DNA from: CAKOSP01 sp044432745
GTDB lineage: Bacteria > Bacillota_I > Bacilli_A > RF39 > UBA660
NCBI GenBank assembly: GCA_044432745.1
Contig: JAWXUH010000001.1
Location: 1-64,000, forward strand
Length of the DNA: 64,000 nt
Direction of reading: 5' to 3'
Under the pieces are notes generated by a model. That model saw nothing but the letters and a program-made list of their open reading frames with translations. It had not been told where the DNA came from and did not search any database. Positions 8,531 to 17,573 of the stretch are shown in pieces (the stretch's first letter is position 1; each line of letters begins with the position of its first letter). The translations under genes and the position numbers were made by a program.

Positions 8531-9965
8531 GAATAAAAATAATAAAAAAGTTTTAATAGTTTTTTTTGTAATAATTTTAATAGGATGTCTTATTACGGTA
8601 TATTTTCATATTAATAGCGAAGCAGATTCTAGTATTAATATAGATTCATTAATATATCCAGAAACATCTATAGATTATAATGTTTCAATAGATTCTAATA
8701 ATATCGTTACTTATAACGAAGTTATAAATATTACATCAAGTGGTACTTATGTATTTACAGGAGATTATGAAAATACACAAATTAATATTAATGTAGATAA
8801 AACTGTAGACAAAGAGGCTGTATATATAGTATTAAATAATGCAAATATAACAGGTATTATGGAATCTGTTATTAATGTAATTGAAGCTAAAGATGTAGTA
8901 ATAATGGCTTATGAAGATTCTATTAATTACATAAGTCAAACTTACTCTACAAGTGATACTACAATAAGTGGAGCAGTTATTTACTCTAAATCAGATTTAG
9001 TTATAAATGGTACTGGAACACTTTATATAGATACTAATTTTAATGATGGTATCAATTCAAGAGATGATTTAATTATTGAAGATGTTAAACTTATAATTAA
9101 TAGTGAAGCAGATGGTATAGTTGGTAAAGATTATATAGCAGTATCTGGAGTAAATGTTACTATAGAAGCTGGTAAAGATGGTATAAAAACTAGCAATGAT
9201 CTAGATACTACATTAGGTGATATATTAATAGAAAGTGGAAGTTTTAAAATTACTTCAACATTTGATTCAATATCTGCAGAAGGTACTATTCAAATTAACG
9301 GTGGAAACTTTGTTCTTGAAAGTGGCGGCGGATATGATGGTATATTAAAATCATTAACAGTAGGAGAAGGTGGAAATGGTTATACATATGCTACAACTGA
9401 TACTGGAAGTGCAAAAAGTATAAAAGCAAATGCTATCATAATTAGTGCAGGATCTTTTGATATATCAAGTTATGAAGATGCAATTCATTCAGATGGTGAT
9501 TTAAATATAAAAGATGGAACATTTGAAATTGAATGTGGTGATGATGCAATTCACGCAAATAACAACGTAGAGATTAATGGTGGCATTATTAATGTAAGTA
9601 ATACTTATGAAGGTATTGAAGGTAACTCTATCACAGTAAATGGCGGAGTTATAAATATTAATGCTTTAGATGATGCACTGAACGCTAGTTCTAGCTCAGG
9701 TATTTTAATAATAAATGGAGGAACTATTTATTTATACTCAACAGGAGATGGAGTTGATTCAAATGGTGATTTAACAATAAATGGAGGAACTATTGTAATA
9801 GAAAACGAAGCTGTATATACTATGGGTGATTATGCTATTGATGTAGATGGTACAATTACTGTAAATGGAGGAACTATAGTTGATGAAAATGGAAATGATA
9901 TTGACTATACAACTGTTATGCATAGTAGTCAAAATCAAATAAATGGTCCAAGTGGAAGAAGATAG
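8520..9965 (+). CDS. Cthe_2159-like beta-helix surface protein
   Basis: A 481-residue protein with an N-terminal membrane anchor or uncleaved signal (residues about 9-27). The rest is short repeats such as INGGTI, DGVDSNGDL and DDAIHANNN, typical of a right-handed parallel beta-helix. The repeated INGG/DAI pattern resembles the Cthe_2159 polysaccharide-binding family (carbohydrate-binding DUF4353 type). It overlaps the DUF4956 gene by 11 bases. There is no C-terminal sorting motif, so retention would depend on the N-terminal helix. Confidence 0.75.
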   Translation: MNSKNKNNKKVLIVFFVIILIGCLITVYFHINSEADSSINIDSLIYPETSIDYNVSIDSNNIVTYNEVINITSSGTYVFTGDYENTQININVDKTVDKEAVYIVLNNANITGIMESVINVIEAKDVVIMAYEDSINYISQTYSTSDTTISGAVIYSKSDLVINGTGTLYIDTNFNDGINSRDDLIIEDVKLIINSEADGIVGKDYIAVSGVNVTIEAGKDGIKTSNDLDTTLGDILIESGSFKITSTFDSISAEGTIQINGGNFVLESGGGYDGILKSLTVGEGGNGYTYATTDTGSAKSIKANAIIISAGSFDISSYEDAIHSDGDLNIKDGTFEIECGDDAIHANNNVEINGGIINVSNTYEGIEGNSITVNGGVININALDDALNASSSSGILIINGGTIYLYSTGDGVDSNGDLTINGGTIVIENEAVYTMGDYAIDVDGTITVNGGTIVDENGNDIDYTTVMHSSQNQINGPSGRR

Positions 9966-9990
9966 TTTGTTTAAATTAGCTTCTTTTTTT
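9957..9990 (+). terminator. Terminator after beta-helix gene
   Basis: AGAAG (9957-9961) pairs with CTTCT (9980-9984) ahead of a run of T. The stem begins inside the coding end. Confidence 0.5.
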
Positions 9991-10104
9991 ATGTGTTGAA
10001 AACATAAAATGTATTTAATGATTTTTTTTTAATTTTTTTCACATAATATAGACATAGATTAATTTTTTTGTTAAAATTAATTAGTAAATTAATAAGGAGT
10101 AAAA

Positions 10105-12330
10105 ATGAAAAATGATAATAAATTTACGGAAGGAAATTGGTGTATGGAAATAGACGTAGCCGATTTCGTTTCAAAGAATTTTACAGAATATACAGGTGAT
10201 GAAAGCTTTTTAAGTGATAAAACTGCTAAAAGCTCAGCATTACTTAATATAGTTGAAAAACTATTGATAAAAGAACAAAAAAAAGGTGTACTTGATATTG
10301 AAGTTAAAGCAGTATCAGGTGTTAATGCTTTTGAACCAGGATACATTGATAAGAAGAATGAAATAATTTTTGGTCTTCAAACTGATGCACCTCTTAAAAG
10401 AATAATAAACCCTTTTGGTGGTTATAGAATGGTTGAGAGTCAACTTAGTGCATATGGTTATGAAATTGATCCTCAAATAGCTAAATATTTTAAATTATAT
10501 AGAAAAACACACAATGAAGGTGTATTTGATGCTTATGACGATGAAATAAGAGCTGCAAGAAAAGCAGGTATTTTAACAGGATTACCAGATGCTTATGGAC
10601 GTGGAAGAATTATAGGAGACTATAGAAGAGTAGCTTTATATGGTATCGAGTATTTGAAAAAAGAAAAACAAGATGAACTTAAAGAGTATACTTTTGATGA
10701 AATGGATGCTGATAAAATTCGTTTTAGAGAAGAAATTAGTATGCAAATTAGAGCATTTGATGATATCTTAAATATGGCTAAGTCATATGGATTTGATATA
10801 AGTGTTCCAGCTAAAACTGCTAAAGAAGCAGTTCAATGGTTATATTTTGGTTACTTAGCAAGTGTTAAAGAAAACAATGGTGCAGCAATGAGTATTGGTA
10901 GAATTGATGCTTTCTTAGATATATATATAGAAAATGATTTAAAAAATAATGTAATTACTGAGACTGAAGCTCAAGAATTAATTGATCAATTAGTTATTAA
11001 ACTTAGATTAGTTAGACATCTTAGAACTCCAGAATATGATGAATTATTCTCAGGAGATCCAACTTGGGTTACAGCATCAATAGCTGGTATGATTGGTAAA
11101 ACTTCAGGTGTTACTAAAACATCTTATAGACTTTTACATACATTAATTAATTTAAATCCATCACCAGAACCTAATATGACGATTTTATGGAGTGAAAAAC
11201 TTCCAGAATCATTCAAAAAATATTGTGCATTTATTTCAATTAAAACAGATTCAATTCAATATGAAAACGATGATTTAATGAGACCTATATATGGTGATGA
11301 TTATGCTATAGCTTGTTGCGTATCTGCAATGAGACATGGTAAAGATATGCAATTTTTTGGAGCTAGATGTAATCTTGCTAAGGGTCTGTTATATGCGATC
11401 AACGGTGGTGTTGATGAAGTAAGCGGTGCAACAGTTATAAAAGGTTTTGAACCTATAACAGATGATGTTCTTGATTATGAAACAGTAAAAAATAGATATT
11501 TTGATGTTTTAGAAAAAATATGTACTATATATGCTAAATCAATGAATATTATACATTATATGCATGACAAGTACGCTTATGAATCAGCGCAAATGGCTTT
11601 ATTAGATGCTAATGTTCATAGATATATGGCTTATGGTGTTGCAGGTCTTTCAGTAGTAACTGATTCACTTTCAGCTATTAAACATGCTAAAGTAAAACCT
11701 ATTAGAAATGAAAATGGAATTGCAATTGATTTTGAAATAGAAGGTGATTTTCCTAAATACGGAAATGATGATGATACAGTAGATAATATTGCTTTAGAAG
11801 TTTTAGAAAAAGCTTTTACAGAACTTAAAAAACATAAAACATATAAAAATGCAGAACCAACATTGTCTGTTTTAACTATTACTTCAAATGTTGTTTATGG
11901 TAAGAAAACTGGTTCTACTCCAGATGGTAGAAAAGCAGGAGTTCCATTTGCACCTGGAGCAAATCCTATGCATAACAGAGATGAAAGTGGTGCTATATGT
12001 TCATTAAACTCTGTATCAAAAATAGATTATGAAAACTGTTGTAAAGATGGTGTATCAAATACTTTTTCTATAACACCAACAGCATTAGGTGCTGATATAG
12101 AAGAACAAAAACAAAATTTAAAAGTATTGCTTGATGGATATTTTTCTAAAAAAGCTCATCATTTAAATGTAAATGTTCTTAATAAAGAAATGTTAATTGA
12201 TGCAATGAATAATCCTTCTAAATATCCACTTCTTACTATAAGAGTATCTGGTTATGCTGTTAAATTTAATAGATTAACTAAGAGTCAACAAGAAGAAGTT
12301 ATTTCAAGGACATTCCACGAGAAATTCTAA
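10105..12330 (+). CDS. pflB: Formate C-acetyltransferase (pyruvate formate-lyase)
   Basis: A 741-residue glycyl-radical enzyme that splits pyruvate with CoA into acetyl-CoA and formate. The catalytic cysteine pair lies in IACCVSAMRHGKDMQ, and the radical glycine in LTIRVSGYAVKF near the C terminus. Length is normal. AAGGAG at 10093-10098 fits ATG 10105. Its stop overlaps the start of the activase gene by one base. The formate can be used by the formate-tetrahydrofolate ligase at 352; no formate dehydrogenase is seen in the window. Confidence 0.97.
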   Translation: MKNDNKFTEGNWCMEIDVADFVSKNFTEYTGDESFLSDKTAKSSALLNIVEKLLIKEQKKGVLDIEVKAVSGVNAFEPGYIDKKNEIIFGLQTDAPLKRIINPFGGYRMVESQLSAYGYEIDPQIAKYFKLYRKTHNEGVFDAYDDEIRAARKAGILTGLPDAYGRGRIIGDYRRVALYGIEYLKKEKQDELKEYTFDEMDADKIRFREEISMQIRAFDDILNMAKSYGFDISVPAKTAKEAVQWLYFGYLASVKENNGAAMSIGRIDAFLDIYIENDLKNNVITETEAQELIDQLVIKLRLVRHLRTPEYDELFSGDPTWVTASIAGMIGKTSGVTKTSYRLLHTLINLNPSPEPNMTILWSEKLPESFKKYCAFISIKTDSIQYENDDLMRPIYGDDYAIACCVSAMRHGKDMQFFGARCNLAKGLLYAINGGVDEVSGATVIKGFEPITDDVLDYETVKNRYFDVLEKICTIYAKSMNIIHYMHDKYAYESAQMALLDANVHRYMAYGVAGLSVVTDSLSAIKHAKVKPIRNENGIAIDFEIEGDFPKYGNDDDTVDNIALEVLEKAFTELKKHKTYKNAEPTLSVLTITSNVVYGKKTGSTPDGRKAGVPFAPGANPMHNRDESGAICSLNSVSKIDYENCCKDGVSNTFSITPTALGADIEEQKQNLKVLLDGYFSKKAHHLNVNVLNKEMLIDAMNNPSKYPLLTIRVSGYAVKFNRLTKSQQEEVISRTFHEKF

Positions 12331-13028
12331 TGCAAGGTAGTGTGTTTACTATAGAATCATTATCTGCACTTGATGGTCCTGGACTTAGATCAGTAGTTTT
12401 TCTAAATGGTTGTTATCTAAGATGTGGTTATTGTCATAATCCAGAAATGTTTTCTAAAAAAAACAACAATATAGCAGCAACTGAACTTGCTGAAAAAATA
12501 CTTAGAAATAAAGCATATTTTTCTTCAGGAGGAGGGGTTACTTTTTCTGGAGGAGAAGCTTTATTACAAGTACCTTTTTTAATAGAAGTTGTAAAAATTT
12601 TAAAAGAAAATGATATACATGTTGCAATTGATACATCAGGTGTTACAGATTGCGATTATAGTGAATTACTTTCTTTAGTTGATTTATTGTTGTTTGATGT
12701 AAAACATACAACTGAAAAAGAATACCAAGAAATAACAGGTGCTAGTATGAGTAGTGTTAAGGAATTTAAAAAATTCTTATCAATAAATAAAACTCCATTA
12801 TGGATTAGGCAAGTTATAGTACCTGGTATACATGATAATGAAGAATATCTTTTGTCTCTTAAAGATTATATAAAAGATTTAAATGTTCAGAAAGTATGTT
12901 TTCTACCTTATAGTGATCTTGCTAAAGATAAGTATGTTTCACTAAATATGGAATACAAATATAAGGATGTTCCTTCAATGGATAAAACCGTATGTGATGA
13001 ACTTTTATCAATGTTTAATAAATTATAA
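12330..13028 (+). CDS. pflA: Pyruvate formate-lyase activating enzyme
   Basis: A 232-residue radical SAM enzyme that installs the glycyl radical on PflB. The cluster motif is in GCYLRCGYCHNPE (CxxxCxxC), followed by GGGVTFSGGEALLQ. It overlaps pflB as TAATG, so translation is coupled. The oxygen-sensitive pair implies anaerobic fermentation. Confidence 0.95.
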   Translation: MQGSVFTIESLSALDGPGLRSVVFLNGCYLRCGYCHNPEMFSKKNNNIAATELAEKILRNKAYFSSGGGVTFSGGEALLQVPFLIEVVKILKENDIHVAIDTSGVTDCDYSELLSLVDLLLFDVKHTTEKEYQEITGASMSSVKEFKKFLSINKTPLWIRQVIVPGIHDNEEYLLSLKDYIKDLNVQKVCFLPYSDLAKDKYVSLNMEYKYKDVPSMDKTVCDELLSMFNKL

Positions 13029-13054
13029 AACAAGTTTTAACTTGTTTTTTTTTT
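13027..13054 (+). terminator. Terminator of pfl operon
   Basis: AACAAGTT (13029-13036) and AACTTGTT (13039-13046) are followed by a long T run. Confidence 0.8.
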
Positions 13055-13111
13055 GAATTTGTTTACAAGCATTATTTAAAATGATAGAATATATTTAAGG
13101 CGGGTATTTAA

Positions 13112-13606
13112 ATGGATTACAAAGAAAAAGTAGAATTAGAAATAAATAAAATAGAAAAAATATTGTTAAATGGAATTAATAAACAAGATAAATATAATCA
13201 AAATAGACAGTTACATTATTTTAAAGGATATTGTATGAATAGTCATGGTTTTATACATAGTTCAGTTGAATATGAAGTTGAATCAAAAAGAAATGAACTT
13301 TGTTTAGAAGATGATTTCTTAACTATGGACGAAATTTACATTATGCATAAACCAGATATATCTTGTATATATATGAATTTTTTAAATAATATAGTGTCAT
13401 CATTAAAAAAAGAAATAGAAATTGAAGAGGAATCTTTAGATAGAGTTTTAGAAAATGGTAATCATGGTTCTTTTCAAAGAAATGAATTAATTAGAGAAAG
13501 TAGACAAGATATAAGAGATATACAAATATGTATAGAAGTTTTAAATTCTTTTTCAGATTTAATTTATCAAGATATAAAGGAATCTAGTGAGAATTATTGT
13601 AAATAA
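13112..13606 (+). CDS. Hypothetical protein
   Basis: A 164-residue soluble protein that I do not recognise. It is charged, with predicted long helices in the C-terminal half (SLKKEIEIEEESLDRVLE and following) and no signal or membrane segment. AAGGCGGG before ATG 13112 is a fair ribosome site. The end overlaps the start of the recombinase gene by 20 bases, suggesting co-translation with it. Confidence 0.65.
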   Translation: MDYKEKVELEINKIEKILLNGINKQDKYNQNRQLHYFKGYCMNSHGFIHSSVEYEVESKRNELCLEDDFLTMDEIYIMHKPDISCIYMNFLNNIVSSLKKEIEIEEESLDRVLENGNHGSFQRNELIRESRQDIRDIQICIEVLNSFSDLIYQDIKESSENYCK

Positions 13607-14492
13607 GAAGTATTTAACTTCTTTTTTAGTATATTTAGACAAGGAGTTAAATTACTCTGATCATACTATAAAGAATTATGAACTTGATATACTTAAATTT
13701 TTTGATTATTTAAAGAAAAGTAACAATAACATAACAAGTATTTCTAAGGTAGAAGTAAGAAATTATTTAAAATTACTTCACGAGGATAATTTATCAAATA
13801 AATCAATTAGTAGACATGTATCATCACTTAGATCTTTTTATTTCTTTTTATTAGATATATACGTCGTAAAAGATAATCCTTTTCTAAGTATTAGTAATCC
13901 TAAATTATCAAAAAAATTACCTAACTATTTAAATACTGAGGAAATAGATAAACTGTTTTTATCTTTTAATGATATGGATTTTTTTGATATACGTAATCAT
14001 TTATTATTAGAACTAATTTATTCAACAGGTCTTAGAGTTAGCGAGGCACTTAATATAAAAATACCAGATATTGATTTATCTTCTAAGGAAATTATAGTAA
14101 TGGGTAAGGGTAGTAAAGAGAGAGTTGTTCTATTTGGTGATACTGCGTTATCACTTCTAAAGAAATATTTAAAAAAGTATCGTAGTAATTATGCTAAAAG
14201 TAATAATAAATATTTGTTTATTTCTAAAAATGGTAATCAATTATCAGTGAGTATGGTGCGAAAAATAATAGAAACTCAATCATTAAAGGCAGGAATAAAA
14301 AGAAAATTTTCTGTTCATGATCTTCGTCATACGTTTGCAAGTGATTTAATTAATAATGGAGCTTCTATTGAAACAGTTCAAAAATTACTTGGACACTCTA
14401 GTTTAGCATCTACACAAATTTATACTCATATAACAAGTGATAAGATAAAAAGTACTTATTTAAAAACTCATCCAAGAAATAGAAAAATGTAA
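13587..14492 (+). CDS. Tyrosine recombinase, XerC/XerD family
   Basis: A 301-residue site-specific recombinase. A SAM-like DNA-binding domain covers about residues 1-95. The catalytic domain shows STGLRVSEAL (first Arg), GKGSKERVV (Lys), HDLRHTFAS (His-x-x-Arg), LGHSS (His) and the nucleophile tyrosine in QIYTHI. GTG 13587 is supported by AAAGGAA five bases upstream. A second family member lies at 29792-30658; together they could be the XerC and XerD of dimer resolution. Which is which, and whether this one is plasmid- or phage-derived, cannot be settled here. Confidence 0.88.
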   Translation: MRIIVNKKYLTSFLVYLDKELNYSDHTIKNYELDILKFFDYLKKSNNNITSISKVEVRNYLKLLHEDNLSNKSISRHVSSLRSFYFFLLDIYVVKDNPFLSISNPKLSKKLPNYLNTEEIDKLFLSFNDMDFFDIRNHLLLELIYSTGLRVSEALNIKIPDIDLSSKEIIVMGKGSKERVVLFGDTALSLLKKYLKKYRSNYAKSNNKYLFISKNGNQLSVSMVRKIIETQSLKAGIKRKFSVHDLRHTFASDLINNGASIETVQKLLGHSSLASTQIYTHITSDKIKSTYLKTHPRNRKM

Positions 14493-14559
14493 TTTTCTTT
14501 TCACAAAGGGTGGCTTTTTTTTAATTTATAGAGTAAAATAAATATGGAGAGTGATACAT

Positions 14560-15687
14560 TTGAAGAAGTTATTTAAAATTGATGCAGGTAATGATTATTC
14601 AATTAATAAAAGAGTAGTTAATTTTTTAAACCCAGAATACGTTTGTGTTTTTTTTAATAATCCAGAAATTTTAGGTATTTTAAAAAATGTATTAAAAAAT
14701 CGTGTTATTGAGCCTGATAATATTTTTTCACATTCTAGTGTTAGTGGTAGTATTGCTGGAGTTGTTGATATTTGTGTAGACAATATTGATAAAAAAGCAA
14801 TCTTTTTAAAAAATGATTTTAAAGAAAAAGACGTTAGAAAAACGGTAAAGAAAATAGGTTCTTGTGATGAACTTGTATACATGCTAAAAGGTAGTCCTTA
14901 TCAAGATTTATTTGTACATAAAAATATTAAAAATATAGTTGTAAATGGTATTAAAGATGAACCTCTTGTAACAACTGAAAGTTATATTTTAAAAAATCGT
15001 AGTGATGAAATAATAGAAACTATTTCTTATTTAGATGAGATATATAATTTTGATAAAAGTTTTATTGTTTTAAAAAATTCAGAAAATGACAATATAAGTG
15101 AGTATTTATCAAAATCTGGTTCTTATCCAAATATGAACGTTTTAGCTCTAGAAAATAAATATTTAATAGGAAGAAGTGAATTTCTTCTTAATAAAATTAA
15201 AGTCTCAAAAGAAGAATCTATTATTATAACTCCTAGCGAATTAATGGAAATTAGAAGTATTTTTAAAAAAAATGTACTTGCTAGTGAAAAGTATATTAGT
15301 GTAATTGATGTTGAATCTAAAAAAATAAGATTTGTATATGTTAAGAAAAATGTTTTAGTAAGTGAGGTTTTAAATAAACTGAAACTTCTTAAAACAGATC
15401 GTAAGTTCTTGAAAAATGGCTTAATAAATGGAACTTTAATAAATCCAAATAAAGAAGTAATAACAGCAGATGTTGATGCAATATTTATAATAAAAGAAGA
15501 AAAGATTATTTCAAAAAAATGTATAAATTGTGGTAAGTGCGTAAGTGTTTGCCCAGCTGGATTAAATCCAAAGAAAAATTTTGATAAAAAATATATAGAT
15601 CCTAAATGTATTAACTGTGGTTCGTGTTCATTTTTTTGTCCTAGTAATGTTAAATTTTATAGGAATAGAGACGGTGGTAAAAAATGA
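14560..15687 (+). CDS. RnfC-like ferredoxin-type electron transport protein
   Basis: A 375-residue protein resembling Rnf complex subunit C. It keeps the lipoyl-like SSVSGSIAGVV, a NIVVNGIKDEPLVTT segment equivalent to the NGxECEP region, and two 4Fe-4S motifs near the C terminus, CINCGKCVSVCP and CINCGSCSFFCP. The glycine-rich nucleotide site (GGAGFPT) and the YPQG motif of normal RnfC are not visible, so NADH/FMN binding may be lost. TTG 14560 is preferred over GTG 14551 because GGAGAGTG lies just upstream. It overlaps an RnfD-like gene by four bases. Confidence 0.65.
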   Translation: MKKLFKIDAGNDYSINKRVVNFLNPEYVCVFFNNPEILGILKNVLKNRVIEPDNIFSHSSVSGSIAGVVDICVDNIDKKAIFLKNDFKEKDVRKTVKKIGSCDELVYMLKGSPYQDLFVHKNIKNIVVNGIKDEPLVTTESYILKNRSDEIIETISYLDEIYNFDKSFIVLKNSENDNISEYLSKSGSYPNMNVLALENKYLIGRSEFLLNKIKVSKEESIIITPSELMEIRSIFKKNVLASEKYISVIDVESKKIRFVYVKKNVLVSEVLNKLKLLKTDRKFLKNGLINGTLINPNKEVITADVDAIFIIKEEKIISKKCINCGKCVSVCPAGLNPKKNFDKKYIDPKCINCGSCSFFCPSNVKFYRNRDGGKK

Positions 15688-16526
15688 GTTACTTAAAAAA
15701 TAAAATTAATGAAAATAAAATCGTAATATATCATTTTCTTTCGGTAATACCACTTTTAATTTATGGTTGTTATAAAAATGGATTAAAATTATACATTGGA
15801 GACTTAGTTGGAATTGGTTCAATATTTTATCCAGTACTGTGTATTTTACCAGCTGCCTTATTAATATTGTTTATAAAATTAATACGTAAGCGTGACTTTG
15901 TTATGAATGACTTTTATATGTTCTCAGTACTGTTATTTTTACCATATTCATTTAATATATTATTAGCAGTAATTTTATTTGCAGTCTTTTATTTTTTATA
16001 TTTTACAAAACTTAAATTACCTTTTAATATATTATTTGTATTATTACTATATTTTGTAGGTAATGCATTTGGTTCAAATGATATACTTAATATAGCAGAG
16101 TCTACTAAAGTATATAATTATGCACTTCATGATTTATTTATAGGAACAGAAGTATCTTTTATGTTTACTAGTAGTTTTCTTTTTAGTATTATTACTTACT
16201 TTATATTAAACGCAAGTAGTTACTATAAGACATTAATACCTTTTGTATTTTTAATTAGTTACGTTATTCTAACTTTTGTACTAGGGTTCTTCATAGATCT
16301 AAGTTTTATGAATTTAGCAGGTATATTTATAGCAATCCTAATTATGGGAGCAAGTTTTGAGTTTAGTCCCATTACAAAAATTGGTATGATCTGCTACGCT
16401 ATAAGTTTAAGTGTTTTGACAATTATTTGTAATTGCTTTATAGATTACTATATTGGTGTATTTGTTGCAATGTTTATTTTACAATTATTGTCATATTATG
16501 TAGTTCGAAAAATCTTTACAAAATAA
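15684..16526 (+). CDS. RnfD/NqrB-like membrane protein
   Basis: A 280-residue protein with about nine hydrophobic helices. Weak resemblance to RnfD appears around residues 145-200 and in FSPITKIGMICYAIS, the counterpart of the SPVT motif before a late helix. The FMN-attachment threonine motif of RnfD is not seen. ATGA coupling to the RnfC-like gene supports a shared complex. No other Rnf subunit is encoded nearby, so its role is uncertain. Confidence 0.5.
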   Translation: MSYLKNKINENKIVIYHFLSVIPLLIYGCYKNGLKLYIGDLVGIGSIFYPVLCILPAALLILFIKLIRKRDFVMNDFYMFSVLLFLPYSFNILLAVILFAVFYFLYFTKLKLPFNILFVLLLYFVGNAFGSNDILNIAESTKVYNYALHDLFIGTEVSFMFTSSFLFSIITYFILNASSYYKTLIPFVFLISYVILTFVLGFFIDLSFMNLAGIFIAILIMGASFEFSPITKIGMICYAISLSVLTIICNCFIDYYIGVFVAMFILQLLSYYVVRKIFTK

Positions 16527-16553
16527 AAATATTTTATTATATTAAATCCGCTC

Positions 16554-16584
16554 ACAAATATTTAGGTATTTAAATATTTTTTAG
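16554..16584 (+). terminator. Possible terminator after rnfD-like gene
   Basis: AAATATTT arms flank a short loop and are followed by TTTTTTA directly upstream of the next ribosome site. Confidence 0.35.
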
Positions 16585-16592
16585 GAGGAAAT

Positions 16593-17462
16593 ATGAAAAA
16601 AATATTTTTTTTATTTGTTGTATTATTTTGTTTAACTATTAACACATATGCGTTGGATGTAACTCAAGGGTTTAGTGATGTATATCTTACTTTCGATAAT
16701 GGAACTGATACTGAAATTTATCCTATCAATACTATAAAAAATTCTAATACTTATTACTACAAATTACATTTAGGTGAAGTAGCAAGTAATGGATATAATT
16801 TAACTGATACTGATTTTTTAAAAACTGGAGCAGATGCTGTACTTAGTAATTATATTTATCATGGTTATGAAATCAATGAAACTAACTCAATAAAATGGTA
16901 TTACGTAGTGCAGTATTTTATTTATGATTATTTATATGGTAGCGACTATAACATTTATTTTTCAGATGAATATGGCGTAGCTACTAATTATTTATCTGAT
17001 GAGTTAACTGAGTTTAACGCATTACTTAAGGAAAGAGCTTATGACAACGGAACATTTTATATTCATAATAACGAAACTATTGATATTAAATCAAATATTC
17101 TTAGCGTTAATTCTAATTTACAAATTAATAATGTAGATGATGGTATTTTAGTAAGATTTTTAAATGGTACAACTGGTAAAATTTTTTTAACAGAAGTTTT
17201 TAACGCAAGTCAAGATTCTCAGATATATATGAATGGTTATAACAACATTTTATATGCAGGAGGAGCAGAATTTAATGAATACGAAAACATAACAGTAGTA
17301 CTAGATAATTTAGCTTCTTATGATACTGAAAATCCTGCTACAGGAGATAATCCATTTATTTATATCTATTATGGTATTCCAATCATAGTTTTAATTACAA
17401 TTATGTGTTTAATATATAATAATTTTTATAAAACAAAATACTCAGAAAAAGATTTTTATTAA
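16593..17462 (+). CDS. Cell-surface protein with NPATG sorting signal
   Basis: A 289-residue exported protein. A signal peptide covers residues 1-20 (cleavage near TYA). The ectodomain is rich in Tyr and Asn. The C terminus has NPATGD (17331-17348), a hydrophobic helix and a charged tail NNFYKTKYSEKD, the layout of a sortase substrate with NPxTG in place of LPxTG. VQYFIYDYLYG in the middle recalls the glutamine motif of thioester adhesin domains, but there is no cysteine in the mature ectodomain, so no thioester could form. AGGAGG precedes the ATG. Confidence 0.65.
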   Translation: MKKIFFLFVVLFCLTINTYALDVTQGFSDVYLTFDNGTDTEIYPINTIKNSNTYYYKLHLGEVASNGYNLTDTDFLKTGADAVLSNYIYHGYEINETNSIKWYYVVQYFIYDYLYGSDYNIYFSDEYGVATNYLSDELTEFNALLKERAYDNGTFYIHNNETIDIKSNILSVNSNLQINNVDDGILVRFLNGTTGKIFLTEVFNASQDSQIYMNGYNNILYAGGAEFNEYENITVVLDNLASYDTENPATGDNPFIYIYYGIPIIVLITIMCLIYNNFYKTKYSEKDFY

Positions 17463-17573
17463 TCTTTTTTTTCTTTTTTCTAAAAAAAACCATTTTTTTG
17501 ACGAAATTTTTAAAAAAATAAAGGAAATAACGTTTATGTGGGTAATATATATAATAGAGAGGTATAATTTGAT

